Shown here: positions 6,574 through 12,219 of the stretch, one piece after another
How the letters are laid out: each line of letters begins with the position of its first letter
How positions within the stretch are numbered: the first letter of the stretch is position 1
NCBI GenBank assembly: GCA_031260775.1
Contig: JAISKW010000130.1
Location: 1-12,219 of the forward strand
Length of the DNA stretch: 12,219 nt
Direction: 5' to 3'
Origin: Christensenellaceae bacterium
Lineage (GTDB): Bacteria; Bacillota; Clostridia; Christensenellales; DTU072
Program-made: the position numbers and the translations under genes
Notes under the pieces: generated by a model
What the model saw: only the letters and a program-made list of their open reading frames with translations
Database searches by the model: none
Told to the model about the DNA's origin: nothing

Positions 6574-8031
6574 ATGGTTGGAGCTTACATTGCTATCGGG
6601 GTAGCGGCGGCGGTCGTTATATTTTTTATCGTTCTTATTGTCCGAACCGCTCTCGCGAAGACTGCGGTATTGCCAAAAACGGAATACGCGGCTAAGTCGC
6701 CCGACAAACAACGTCTCACCGACATTTTAGTCGGGGCGGTACAAATCGAGACCGTCACGATGCAAAATCAGGCGAAAGAGGACGGCACGAAATTCTTTAA
6801 GTATCAAGAGTACATAGAATCTCAATTTCCGCTCGTTTTCGCGGTTGCCGAAAAGACTTTAGTCAACACCTACGCCGCAATTTACAAGGTTGAGGGCTCG
6901 GATAAATCGCTTTTGCCGCTCGGCATTTTGGCGCATCAAGACGTTGTTCCCGCGCCTGCCGAGGGTTGGGAGGTTCCGCCGTTTTCCGGCGAAATCAAGG
7001 ACGGTTGCGTTTACGGCCGCGGCTCGCAGGATATGAAATCGCAGATGGTTGCGGCTCTCGAGGGGCTCGAAATGCAACTTGCTGCCGGAGAAAAGTTAAA
7101 ACGCAGCATTTATTTCTGCTTTGGGCACGACGAGGAATTCCGCGGCGTTGAGGGTGCGACCGAAATCTCAAAATATTTAGAACGGCAAGGCATTCGCTTC
7201 GAGTTCGTCGTGGACGAGGGCGGCACGGTTTTGGACGGCGCAATTTTAGGTATCCCTAAAAAAATCGCCCTCATCGGCACATGCGAAAAGGGGTATGCCG
7301 ACTTCCATTTGTCGGTTGAAAAGGTCGGCGGACACGCAAGCGCGCCGGCGCGTAAAACCGCGTGCGGAATTCTCGCAAAAGCCGTTTACAAGCTCGAAAA
7401 GAAAAAGTTTAAGCCTTTTTGGAGTGTACCGACCTCCGAAATGTTCGATTCTCTCGCGCCTAATATGGCGGGCGTGTTCAAGTTTTTGTTCATCAACCGC
7501 AAGGTGTTTTCGTTTTTATTAAAGCCGGTTTTGGGGCTTGTTCACCCGATGACGAGTTGCTTAATCCGCACGACGCTCGTGCCCACGCAGCTCAAGGGCG
7601 CGGACGCGCCTAACGTCATACCGCCGCGCGCTACGGCTACACTAAATTGCCGCATTAATACGGGCGATACGGTCGAAAACGTTAAAAAGAGAATTGAAAA
7701 AATTGCCGGCAAGGACGTTGTGGTGACGATTGACAAGGGTTGGTTTGACCCGTGCCCCGTATCGCCGATTTCGTCGTACGGATATAAGACGCTCGAGAAG
7801 ACAATCAGCGAGGTTTTTAACGGATTTATCACCGCGCCGTTTATGTTTACCGCCGCGACGGACAGTAAATATTATTACAATATCTGCGAGAACGTGTTCC
7901 GATTCACGCCGTTTGAGAAGTCCGAAGACGACCTTTCGCGCATTCATGCCACAAACGAGAGGCAGAATATCGAGCAGTTCGTAACGGGTACGGAGTTCTT
8001 CCGTAGGCTATACGAAAACAGTTGTTTTTAG
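6574..8031 (+). CDS. Membrane-anchored M20 family zinc peptidase (CPS1/PM20D1-like)
   Basis: A 485-aa protein with an N-terminal membrane helix at about 4-24 and a full M20 di-zinc metallopeptidase body. Metal and catalytic residues are visible: H121 and D123 in AHQDVVP, D153 in YGRGSQDMK, catalytic E187 and ligand E188 in GHDEE, D214 in VVDEGG, and H458 near the C-terminus. The dimerisation/lid domain is inserted at about 240-360. The motif style (DVVPAP, GWEVPPFSG, then YGRGSQDMK) and the N-terminal anchor resemble yeast carboxypeptidase S and animal PM20D1, which act on peptides or N-acyl amino acids. Substrate here is unknown. It stands alone, divergent from rny, and ends in the bidirectional terminator at 8097-8130. 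The ATG lacks a Shine-Dalgarno sequence. Confidence 0.9.
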   Translation: MVGAYIAIGVAAAVVIFFIVLIVRTALAKTAVLPKTEYAAKSPDKQRLTDILVGAVQIETVTMQNQAKEDGTKFFKYQEYIESQFPLVFAVAEKTLVNTYAAIYKVEGSDKSLLPLGILAHQDVVPAPAEGWEVPPFSGEIKDGCVYGRGSQDMKSQMVAALEGLEMQLAAGEKLKRSIYFCFGHDEEFRGVEGATEISKYLERQGIRFEFVVDEGGTVLDGAILGIPKKIALIGTCEKGYADFHLSVEKVGGHASAPARKTACGILAKAVYKLEKKKFKPFWSVPTSEMFDSLAPNMAGVFKFLFINRKVFSFLLKPVLGLVHPMTSCLIRTTLVPTQLKGADAPNVIPPRATATLNCRINTGDTVENVKKRIEKIAGKDVVVTIDKGWFDPCPVSPISSYGYKTLEKTISEVFNGFITAPFMFTAATDSKYYYNICENVFRFTPFEKSEDDLSRIHATNERQNIEQFVTGTEFFRRLYENSCF

Positions 8032-8096
8032 GCGCGACAATAGCGTATGTTTCTTAAATGCAAGAGCAAAACGCGCATCCGTTTTTAATACGCAAC

Positions 8097-8130
8097 AAAA
8101 AAGGACTTGCATCAAACAAGTCCTTTTTTT
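8097..8130. terminator. Strong bidirectional intrinsic terminator
   Basis: AAAAAAGGACTTG (8097-8109) pairs perfectly with CAAGTCCTTTTTT (8117-8129), a 13-bp stem with a 7-nt loop, giving a T run on both strands. It stands between the end of the plus-strand M20 peptidase and the end of the minus-strand 58-aa gene and should terminate both. Confidence 0.9.
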
Positions 8131-8143
8131 GTCTTTTAGCAAA

Positions 8144-8320
8144 CTAACATCCGCAATCCTTTTTCTTACCGCCGGTTAACGCGACAAATAAGAGCAAATC
8201 GCAAAGGTCAATGTCGCCTAAACATCCGCTTAAAAGCAGTAAAGATGCAGGGTTTGCAAAAAGCCCCGAGCCTCCGCCTTCACCGCAGCCGCAGCCGCCG
8301 CCTCCAAAATTGAATCCCAT
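8144..8320 (-). CDS. Small Cys/Gly-rich protein, 58 aa, function unknown
   Basis: The ATG at 8318-8320 is preceded 8 nt upstream by a perfect AAGGAGGT Shine-Dalgarno sequence, the best in the window. The ORF of 58 codons stops 14 nt before the T-rich arm of a strong terminator, so it has the layout of a complete single-gene unit. The protein begins MGFNFGGGGCGCGEGGG, has a hydrophobic middle (about 20-30 and 39-49), then a KKK stretch, and ends KDCGC. The six cysteines are at 10, 12, 33, 40, 56 and 58, so a CGC motif sits at each end. It matches no family I can name; metal or cluster binding, a spore or envelope peptide, or a modified peptide are possible. No clear promoter was found in 8340-8500. 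The coding call rests on the ribosome site, terminator and non-random composition. Confidence 0.75.
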   Translation of the reverse strand: MGFNFGGGGCGCGEGGGSGLFANPASLLLLSGCLGDIDLCDLLLFVALTGGKKKDCGC

Positions 8321-8328
8321 ATTTTAAT

Positions 8329-8336
8329 ACCTCCTT
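8329..8336 (-). promoter_or_regulatory. Strong Shine-Dalgarno site of the 58-aa gene
   Basis: Minus-strand AAGGAGGT, followed by ATTAAAAT and then ATG, is a full match to the anti-Shine-Dalgarno at optimal spacing. It decides the start of the small gene. It contrasts with the larger genes around it, of which only rny has even a weak site. Confidence 0.85.
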
Positions 8337-8500
8337 TTCAAAAAATTGTAACGGTTTCGACAAGGTGATTTATCCGGGCAGTTCGCTATGTACCTTTTGC
8401 GGCGCGCTCTGCTTTGAATAACAATTTGTTTCGGCGTTCTCTCGTTCGCCTTTCTTAACCCCTACATTACTTTTGTATGAAAGATATCAAAAAATTGTGA

Positions 8501-9106
8501 TTAGTATATTCGCGAGAATATGAAACTTAGAATCGAATACCAAAGCAAATTGAACACAATTGAAAACAGCACTTTATACTTAATTGCGTTAAATATGCTC
8601 TTGTAATCGTACCGCCCGAACCCCTTTTTGTTACACGAGAAGCCGCAAATATGGTACAGCTTTTTTAGTGCGAACGATACGGCAAACGAGTTAATTAAAA
8701 CGAGCGGTAAAATGTATAAAACGAAGTATAATAGCCCGTGAAACGCACTTACGGATACCGCAATAAACGCATATCTAAACGAAAAATACGAGAATATCAA
8801 TATCCCTCCGTAGCCGAAAATGCAGTAAAACACAAACGAAAACCCCGAGCCTAACACCGACAAATACAATAACGCCGTAAAGAGGGCCATATAAACGCCG
8901 TATTTTATGTACGAATTTGCGCCCAAATACGCTTGATACACGGGGTTGAACGGCGACGCCTCGAAATCGCCGTAATCGCCCATAAGCGCGATTAAAAATC
9001 CGACAATTAAAAGCCCGGCGCATAACGCAAAGTGCCGTTGGTCTTTTTGAATTTCCTTTTTTAAGGCGGTGAGCTTCCCTTTTAGTGTGAAAATGAAATT
9101 ATACAC
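8501..9106 (-). CDS. Multi-spanning membrane protein, possibly SpoIIM-like
   Basis: A 201-aa protein. After a short basic N-terminus (residues 1-25, rich in Lys) it shows about five hydrophobic segments: roughly 26-43, 67-87, 93-115, 117-150 and 178-198. Size, segment layout and the stretch GLLYFVLYILPLVLINSFA recall stage II sporulation protein M (DUF95; about 210 aa, five segments), which takes part in engulfment during sporulation. I did not see a decisive motif, so this is a suggestion only. The start is GTG (9104-9106), 27 nt after the cmk stop, with no Shine-Dalgarno sequence; no in-frame ATG is close. It is probably the last gene of degV-cmk-this gene. No terminator is obvious after its stop. 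Confidence 0.7.
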   Translation of the reverse strand: MYNFIFTLKGKLTALKKEIQKDQRHFALCAGLLIVGFLIALMGDYGDFEASPFNPVYQAYLGANSYIKYGVYMALFTALLYLSVLGSGFSFVFYCIFGYGGILIFSYFSFRYAFIAVSVSAFHGLLYFVLYILPLVLINSFAVSFALKKLYHICGFSCNKKGFGRYDYKSIFNAIKYKVLFSIVFNLLWYSILSFIFSRIY

Positions 9107-9133
9107 ACTATAAGATATGTTATTTAGAATTCT

Positions 9134-9796
9134 TTATTTCTTGATTCTACTGAGAATTTCGTTTACGACCTCGGCGGCTTGCAAATCGGTGGAGTCAATT
9201 AATATTGCGTCGTCGGCTTGTTTGAGCGCGCCGAAGTCCTTTTCGACATCCTGTTTATCACGGGCGATGACCTCCGCGAGGATTGTATCGTAATTAACTT
9301 CTAATCCCTTTGCAACAAGCTCTTTGAACCTGCGCATTGCTCTCTCTTTTGCATCGGCGGTCAGGAAAAACTTATACGGCGCGTTCGGCAGCACGAGTGT
9401 GCCTATATCGCGCCCGTCCAACACGCACGCGCTTTTTGCGGCGATTGCCCGTTGCATTTCGACAAGTTTCAATCTCACCGCGTGGATTTTTGAAACCGTT
9501 GAGGCGTTCATCCCCATTTCCGGCGTACGGATTCCGCCCGTAATATCCACGCCGTTCAAAATAACCTTTTGCACGCTCTCCGAGGGCTGGATTTCCAACT
9601 CGATTTCGTCCAAAAGAGGCAACACCGCCTTTTCGTCCGCGACGTTCACGCCCTGTTGTACGCAAAAATACGCAACTGCCCGATACATTGCGCCGGTATC
9701 TAAATAGGCAATATTAAGAGATTTTGCTACGGCTTTCGCCACGGTGCTTTTGCCGGCTCCTGCCGGCCCGTCTATCGCTATATTCAGTACGGACAT
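9134..9796 (-). CDS. cmk: Cytidylate kinase
   Basis: A 220-aa NMP kinase that phosphorylates CMP and dCMP with ATP in the cytosol, part of pyrimidine nucleotide supply. It shows the P-loop GPAGAGKS at 10-17, YLDTGAMYRA at 31-40, and the Cmk-type DGRDIGT further on, followed by the lid region rich in Arg and Lys. Length is normal. The reading frame stays open upstream to 9907, but that extension overlaps the end of degV and has no Cmk character, so the ATG at 9794-9796 before SVLNIAIDGPAG is chosen. It lies 11 nt after the degV stop with no Shine-Dalgarno sequence, so it depends on the degV transcript or on a promoter at the junction. Confidence 0.96.
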   Translation of the reverse strand: MSVLNIAIDGPAGAGKSTVAKAVAKSLNIAYLDTGAMYRAVAYFCVQQGVNVADEKAVLPLLDEIELEIQPSESVQKVILNGVDITGGIRTPEMGMNASTVSKIHAVRLKLVEMQRAIAAKSACVLDGRDIGTLVLPNAPYKFFLTADAKERAMRRFKELVAKGLEVNYDTILAEVIARDKQDVEKDFGALKQADDAILIDSTDLQAAEVVNEILSRIKK

Positions 9797-9806
9797 AATT
9801 GTGTGA

Positions 9807-9812
9807 ATTATA
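9807..9812 (-). promoter_or_regulatory. TATAAT hexamer at the degV/cmk junction
   Basis: The last codon and stop of degV (GTA TAA) plus the following T spell TATAAT, 10 nt before the cmk ATG. No -35 or TGn extension is present. It may be a chance product of the stop codon; listed because argH has a better-formed case of the same arrangement. Confidence 0.15.
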
Positions 9813-10686
9813 CGGTGGCTCGTGGTCTTTCGTCGCCGACAAAGACCACGGCTACCGTGCCCGGGCCGCAGTGCGTACCGATTACCGGCCCCACGTCGTA
9901 CACCCAAAGGTTCGCTTTTGGGAGCAACTCGCGCAGCTCCTCCACAAGAATTTCCCTTGCTTCGTCGTTATCCGCGGTTAAGATACACACGGGGTAGTCG
10001 TCCAAGTCGGACACCGAGGCGACAAGCTCCTGCGTTATTTGCAGATACGCTTTATTCGCGCCCGAAACCTTTTCGAAAACCTCAAGCGTACCTTTATTCG
10101 TCAACTTGATAATGGGTTTAATTTTTAGTATCGAGCCGAAAAACGCTTGCGCGGAGGACAATCTTCCGCCTCTTTTAAGGTAATTAAGGTCGTCGGCTAC
10201 AAGAAGTGCGTTCATACGGGGGCAGAGGCTATCTAACAATCTGATGACCTCATTAACGGTTTTACCCTCTGCAAACGCTTTTGCCGCCGCCCACACGGGC
10301 ACGCCTGCGGCAAGAGAAATTCCTTTGGTATCGTATCTTGTAAACGATGCTTTGGGATACTTTTCCTTAAGTTCTTTTACCGCCGTGTCCATATATTTGA
10401 AAGTCCCGGACATCTCGGACGAGAAGGAAATATAAAAAATATCCTCGCCGGCTTTGAAAAACGGTTCGAAATACTCGGTATAATCGGCAGGATTCAGCGC
10501 GGAAGTAATTGCCGTTTGCCCGTCACGGAGCGCATCGAAAAACGCTTTCGCGTTATGGTCTTTGCCCAAATCATAAAATTTTTCAACCCCGTCAAGCGTG
10601 TACGGCATACGGATTATGTTCGTAATACCCACCGATTCGGCAATTTTATAATTAAGCTCGCAATTAGTGTCGCAAAAAAATACCAT
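9808..10686 (-). CDS. DegV family fatty-acid-binding protein (FakB-like)
   Basis: A 292-aa DegV/EDD-fold protein. FakB proteins hold a free fatty acid for phosphorylation by FakA, feeding acyl phosphate into phospholipid synthesis. Family features are TSALNP at 61-66, SSEMSGTF at 89-96, RYDTKGISLAAG at 117-128, LKRGGRLS at 170-177, and IGTHCGPGT at 269-277. H272 and the Ser/Thr of the SGT loop are at the positions used to bind the fatty-acid carboxylate. Length is normal (about 280-290 aa). It is preceded by a good sigma-A-type promoter and a 50-nt leader with a GC-rich hairpin, and followed 11 nt later by cmk. fakA is not in the window. Family call is firm; the fatty-acid preference is unknown. 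Confidence 0.92.
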   Translation of the reverse strand: MVFFCDTNCELNYKIAESVGITNIIRMPYTLDGVEKFYDLGKDHNAKAFFDALRDGQTAITSALNPADYTEYFEPFFKAGEDIFYISFSSEMSGTFKYMDTAVKELKEKYPKASFTRYDTKGISLAAGVPVWAAAKAFAEGKTVNEVIRLLDSLCPRMNALLVADDLNYLKRGGRLSSAQAFFGSILKIKPIIKLTNKGTLEVFEKVSGANKAYLQITQELVASVSDLDDYPVCILTADNDEAREILVEELRELLPKANLWVYDVGPVIGTHCGPGTVAVVFVGDERPRATV

Positions 10687-10706
10687 TTGTCTGAAGATAT
10701 GCCGCG

Positions 10707-10727
10707 GCGGCAGTTCGGGAATGCCGC
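10707..10727 (-). other. GC-rich hairpin in the degV leader
   Basis: GCGGCA and TGCCGC form a 6-bp stem with a 9-nt loop, between the promoter at 10745-10773 and the degV start. No U tract follows on either strand, so it is unlikely to be a terminator. Its flank (CCGCAGAATC) echoes part of the interspersed repeat. Confidence 0.4.
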
Positions 10728-10744
10728 AGAATCTTATAGTTTAG

Positions 10745-10773
10745 ATTATACATTCTATATGGATTTAGAACAA
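10745..10773 (-). promoter_or_regulatory. Sigma-A-type promoter of degV-cmk
   Basis: On the minus strand TTGTTC (-35) and a perfect TATAAT (-10) are separated by exactly 17 nt, pointing toward degV. Transcription would begin at about 10738, giving a leader of some 50 nt. This is the best promoter in the window by consensus match and spacing. Confidence 0.65.
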
Positions 10774-10788
10774 GTTAGTATCTCCGGA

Positions 10789-10890
10789 GCGGACAATTGT
10801 GTCGTCATTCCGCGCTATGTCGCAGAATCCATTCATTATAAGTATTACTGCGTTGCGTACAGGGCGACAAAACACACGCAGATTGTCCGC
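10789..10890 (+). repeat. Interspersed palindromic repeat, copy 2
   Basis: A 102-bp element bounded by perfect 9-bp terminal inverted repeats, GCGGACAAT and ATTGTCCGC. Inside are GTCGTCATTCCGCGC, then GTCGCAGAATCC, an A/T-rich centre, and AGGGCGACAAAACACACGCA. These blocks appear in the same order in copy 1 (on the minus strand) and copy 3. Of the three copies it has the most intact ends. Confidence 0.75.
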
Positions 10891-10939
10891 GCCTTGCAAA
10901 AAACCCGCTTTCCGAAAAAACTCACAACGCAACGGGCTC

Positions 10940-10967
10940 TTGAAATACGGAAATTCGATGTTATTCT
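10940..10967 (+). promoter_or_regulatory. Weak candidate promoter for the scaffold-like gene
   Basis: TTGAAA (10940-10945) and TATTCT (10962-10967) are 16 nt apart, pointing to the gene at 11076. A start near 10974 would fall inside the small ORF at 10958, so both cannot be right unless that ORF is read from a longer transcript. Consensus match is only moderate. Confidence 0.25.
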
Positions 10968-11098
10968 ATTGGCGTAAAAGGGGACGGCGCAATTTCCGTA
11001 AAGGCAAATTAGCGGAGGATAAGGCTTCCGAACAAGCGGATAGGGCGCGCCGCACTCTTTTATCGGATGTAATGTATGGAAGAAATAAAAAATTTTGA
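10958..11098 (+). CDS. Small basic protein, 46 aa, hypothetical
   Basis: A 46-codon ORF starting MLFYWRKRGRRNFRKG. It is strongly basic and then charged-helical (GKLAEDKASEQADRARR), ending LLSDVMYGRNKKF. GGA lies 7 nt before the ATG, a weak ribosome site. Its stop overlaps the start of the 281-aa gene by 23 nt in a different frame, a coupling-like arrangement common in phage modules. The frame stays open upstream to 10799 but that part crosses the interspersed repeat and looks non-coding. It could be a small nucleic-acid-binding protein or a degraded 3' end of a lost gene. No family recognised. Confidence 0.4.
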   Translation: MLFYWRKRGRRNFRKGKLAEDKASEQADRARRTLLSDVMYGRNKKF

Positions 11099-11921
11099 AG
11101 AGAGCGTCATTCCTTCGGAACAAGACGCGGTTAAGCAAAGAGCAAATCCCGACGGGGAGGTAAAAAACGGCACGGTTTCACCCGTCCCGAACGGCAGTTC
11201 CGAGTCATCGGAAGGGCTTGAGGGGAAAAGCGGATTAAACGCGAAGGGAACCAACGCTTACGGGCAATTTAAGGATGCCGAAAATCTATTTCAGGGCTAC
11301 AAAAACCTTTTATCCGAATTCACCAAGAGAACTCAACGGCTTAAAGAGACTGAAGAAAGGCTAATACAAATCGAAAAAAATTCCTTATGGGCAGGCAAGA
11401 TTGACGAGTTAGAGAAACGCTATGAAAACGCTAAAAATTACCGCGCGGAAATCAAAGACTACCTCGGCAAGAACCCCGACCTCGTTAAGGAAAAGGACTG
11501 CTTAGAGAAGGCTCTGCTTGCCGTTCTCACAAACGGCACGGGCGGCGGAGAAGGCGCAAGCTCCGTGAGCAATACGGCAACGGCAAAAACGGCGGCAACG
11601 GGCGGTTCAAACGCTCCAAAGGCGAAGGCACCCGACAGCAATATTTTTAGACAAAGGACAATCGAAACGACGCCCGCCGCCTCCGTTTATAACACCGGGA
11701 AAGCCGTGCGCAGCTGGGTTACTCCGTCGTCGTTCTCCGCGCCTCACGGGCAGTCAACTACGCTTCCTTTCGGAAGCACCGCAAGCGAATCCGAACTAAC
11801 CGCTCCTACGCCTAATTTATTGGGCGATTCGGGCAAAGCTCCGTTCGGCGGGTATAAAAAGCCCTCGACCGTTTCGGAGGCGGCTAAGCTTGCGGAAGCA
11901 ATATTAAAAAAGGGAGACTAA
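11076..11921 (+). CDS. Coiled-coil protein resembling a phage scaffold/structural protein
   Basis: A 281-aa protein in three parts: a hydrophilic, probably disordered start (1-60, rich in Glu, Ser, Gly, Asn); a charged helical segment (about 63-148), beginning YGQFKDAENLFQGYKNLLSE and continuing into Lys/Glu-rich coiled coil; and a Ser/Thr/Ala/Pro low-complexity stretch (150-260) ending in a short amphipathic Lys-rich helix (about 264-279). It has no catalytic motif or membrane segment. It sits directly before a capsid-like gene, the usual position of a capsid scaffold. The FKDAENLF/EFTKR region recalls hypothetical proteins next to capsid genes in Clostridia prophages; that is memory, not a search. 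The ATG at 11076 has no Shine-Dalgarno sequence. The ORF is sound; the role is inferred. Confidence 0.65.
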   Translation: MEEIKNFEESVIPSEQDAVKQRANPDGEVKNGTVSPVPNGSSESSEGLEGKSGLNAKGTNAYGQFKDAENLFQGYKNLLSEFTKRTQRLKETEERLIQIEKNSLWAGKIDELEKRYENAKNYRAEIKDYLGKNPDLVKEKDCLEKALLAVLTNGTGGGEGASSVSNTATAKTAATGGSNAPKAKAPDSNIFRQRTIETTPAASVYNTGKAVRSWVTPSSFSAPHGQSTTLPFGSTASESELTAPTPNLLGDSGKAPFGGYKKPSTVSEAAKLAEAILKKGD

Positions 11922-11933
11922 CCCGACGTTAGT
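11917..11933 (+). other. Small hairpin over the stop codon of the 281-aa gene
   Basis: ACTAAC and GTTAGT form a 6-bp stem with a 5-nt loop that includes the TAA stop. The following ATAAATTTGT is A/T-rich but not a clean U run, so termination would be weak at best. Confidence 0.25.
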
Positions 11934-11956
11934 ATAAATTTGTCGGAAACACGGGA

Positions 11957-12057
11957 GTGGACAACGGCGTTGTCATTCTGCGCGGGCGGTACTTAATAAG
12001 GATTTTACCCTGCAACTTAGTGCCGGGTGACAGAATAACGCGCAGACGGTTCACGCC
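11957..12057 (+). repeat. Interspersed palindromic repeat, copy 3
   Basis: A 101-bp element opening GTGGACAACGGCGTTGTCAT, with CTGCGC next, and closing GGGTGACAGAATAACGCGCA followed by a degenerate end (GGTTCACGCC). Order and spacing match copies 1 and 2, while the centre has diverged. It lies between the scaffold-like and capsid-like genes, and with copy 2 brackets the former in the same orientation. Confidence 0.7.
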
Positions 12058-12080
12058 TAAAAACTATAACTTTATAAAAA

Positions 12081-12219
12081 ATGGTAACAATACAAGATGC
12101 AGATAAGGTTCTCAAAAGCGTCTATTTAGACGCCGTAACCGAACAATTAAACAATAAAATAAGCCCGTTTCTTGCCGCAATCGAAAAGGACAGCGAGTAC
12201 GTTACGGGCAAGGACATTA
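12081..12219 (+). CDS. Phage-type major capsid-like protein (N-terminal fragment, cut by window edge)
   Basis: 46 complete codons are visible, starting MVTIQDADKVLKSVYLDAV and continuing with an acidic/amphipathic helix, LNNKISPFLAAIEKD, then VTGKDI. The pattern (a short strand, a helix, an EQLN-N-ISPFL turn, then a KD-type end) recalls the N-terminal arm of capsid proteins in Clostridia prophages, often followed by a conserved GK-[DE]-I. This is recognition from memory, so a capsid role is probable but not shown. The preceding scaffold-like gene supports it. The ATG at 12081 follows TATAAAAA with no Shine-Dalgarno sequence. The gap before it carries repeat copy 3. The rest of the gene and any neighbours (terminase, portal, tail) are outside. 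Confidence 0.5.
   Translation, partial: MVTIQDADKVLKSVYLDAVTEQLNNKISPFLAAIEKDSEYVTGKDI

Noticed and set aside
8261..8310. CCGCAGCCGCAG-type short tandem pattern
   Set aside because: It is the complement of the Gly/Cys codons of the 58-aa gene, not an independent repeat.
8423..8460. GGCG/CGCC hairpin after the SpoIIM-like gene
   Set aside because: Only four base pairs with a mismatched interior and no U tract; not a credible terminator.
9797..9907. N-terminal extension of the cmk reading frame
   Set aside because: The extra residues overlap the end of degV in another frame, are Arg/Gly-rich with no Cmk character, and the P-loop is correctly placed from the ATG at 9796.
10845..11138. 97-codon minus-strand ORF between degV and the 281-aa gene
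   Set aside because: It crosses repeat copy 2 and runs antisense to the starts of the 46-aa and 281-aa ORFs, with no promoter or ribosome site of its own.

Overview
The window looks like the chromosome of an uncultured member of the Bacillota, most likely Clostridia. The set RNase Y, a RicT/YaaT-type PSP1 protein, a DegV-type fatty-acid-binding protein, Cmk and BPG-independent phosphoglycerate mutase fits that group. No rRNA, tRNA or CRISPR array is visible. Almost no start codon has a Shine-Dalgarno sequence; most lie behind A/T-rich leaders. The one clear exception is a very small Cys/Gly-rich gene.

Layout. (1) Positions 1-6156, all on the minus strand, read right to left: rny (RNase Y), ridA, ricT, then a 138-nt gap filled by an interspersed repeat, then gpmI, argH and the start of a diacylglycerol-kinase-family lipid kinase that runs off the left edge. 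Except for the repeat gap, these genes are 16 nt apart or closer, or overlap. RNase Y and RicT are known partners in mRNA processing in Bacillus. (2) Positions 6157-6573 are a 417-nt divergent intergenic region. It holds a probable rny promoter and a structured leader with a terminator-like hairpin. (3) 6574-8031, plus strand: a membrane-anchored M20 zinc peptidase. It converges on a strong bidirectional terminator shared with (4) a 58-aa Cys/Gly-rich small gene on the minus strand. (5) 8501-10686, minus strand: degV, cmk and a multi-spanning membrane protein (possibly SpoIIM-like), behind a good sigma-A-type promoter upstream of degV. (6) 10687-12219, plus strand: an apparent accessory segment. 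It has a small basic ORF, a coiled-coil, low-complexity 281-aa protein with the organisation of a phage scaffold protein, and the first 46 codons of a protein resembling the N-terminus of a phage-type major capsid protein.

Three copies of a roughly 100-110-bp imperfect palindromic repeat lie in gaps between genes: ricT/gpmI, degV/46-aa ORF, and scaffold-like/capsid-like. The two right-hand copies bracket the scaffold-like gene. The most noteworthy items are this repeat family, the scaffold/capsid-like pair beside housekeeping genes, the unannotated Cys-rich small protein, and the rny-ridA-ricT arrangement with its leader.
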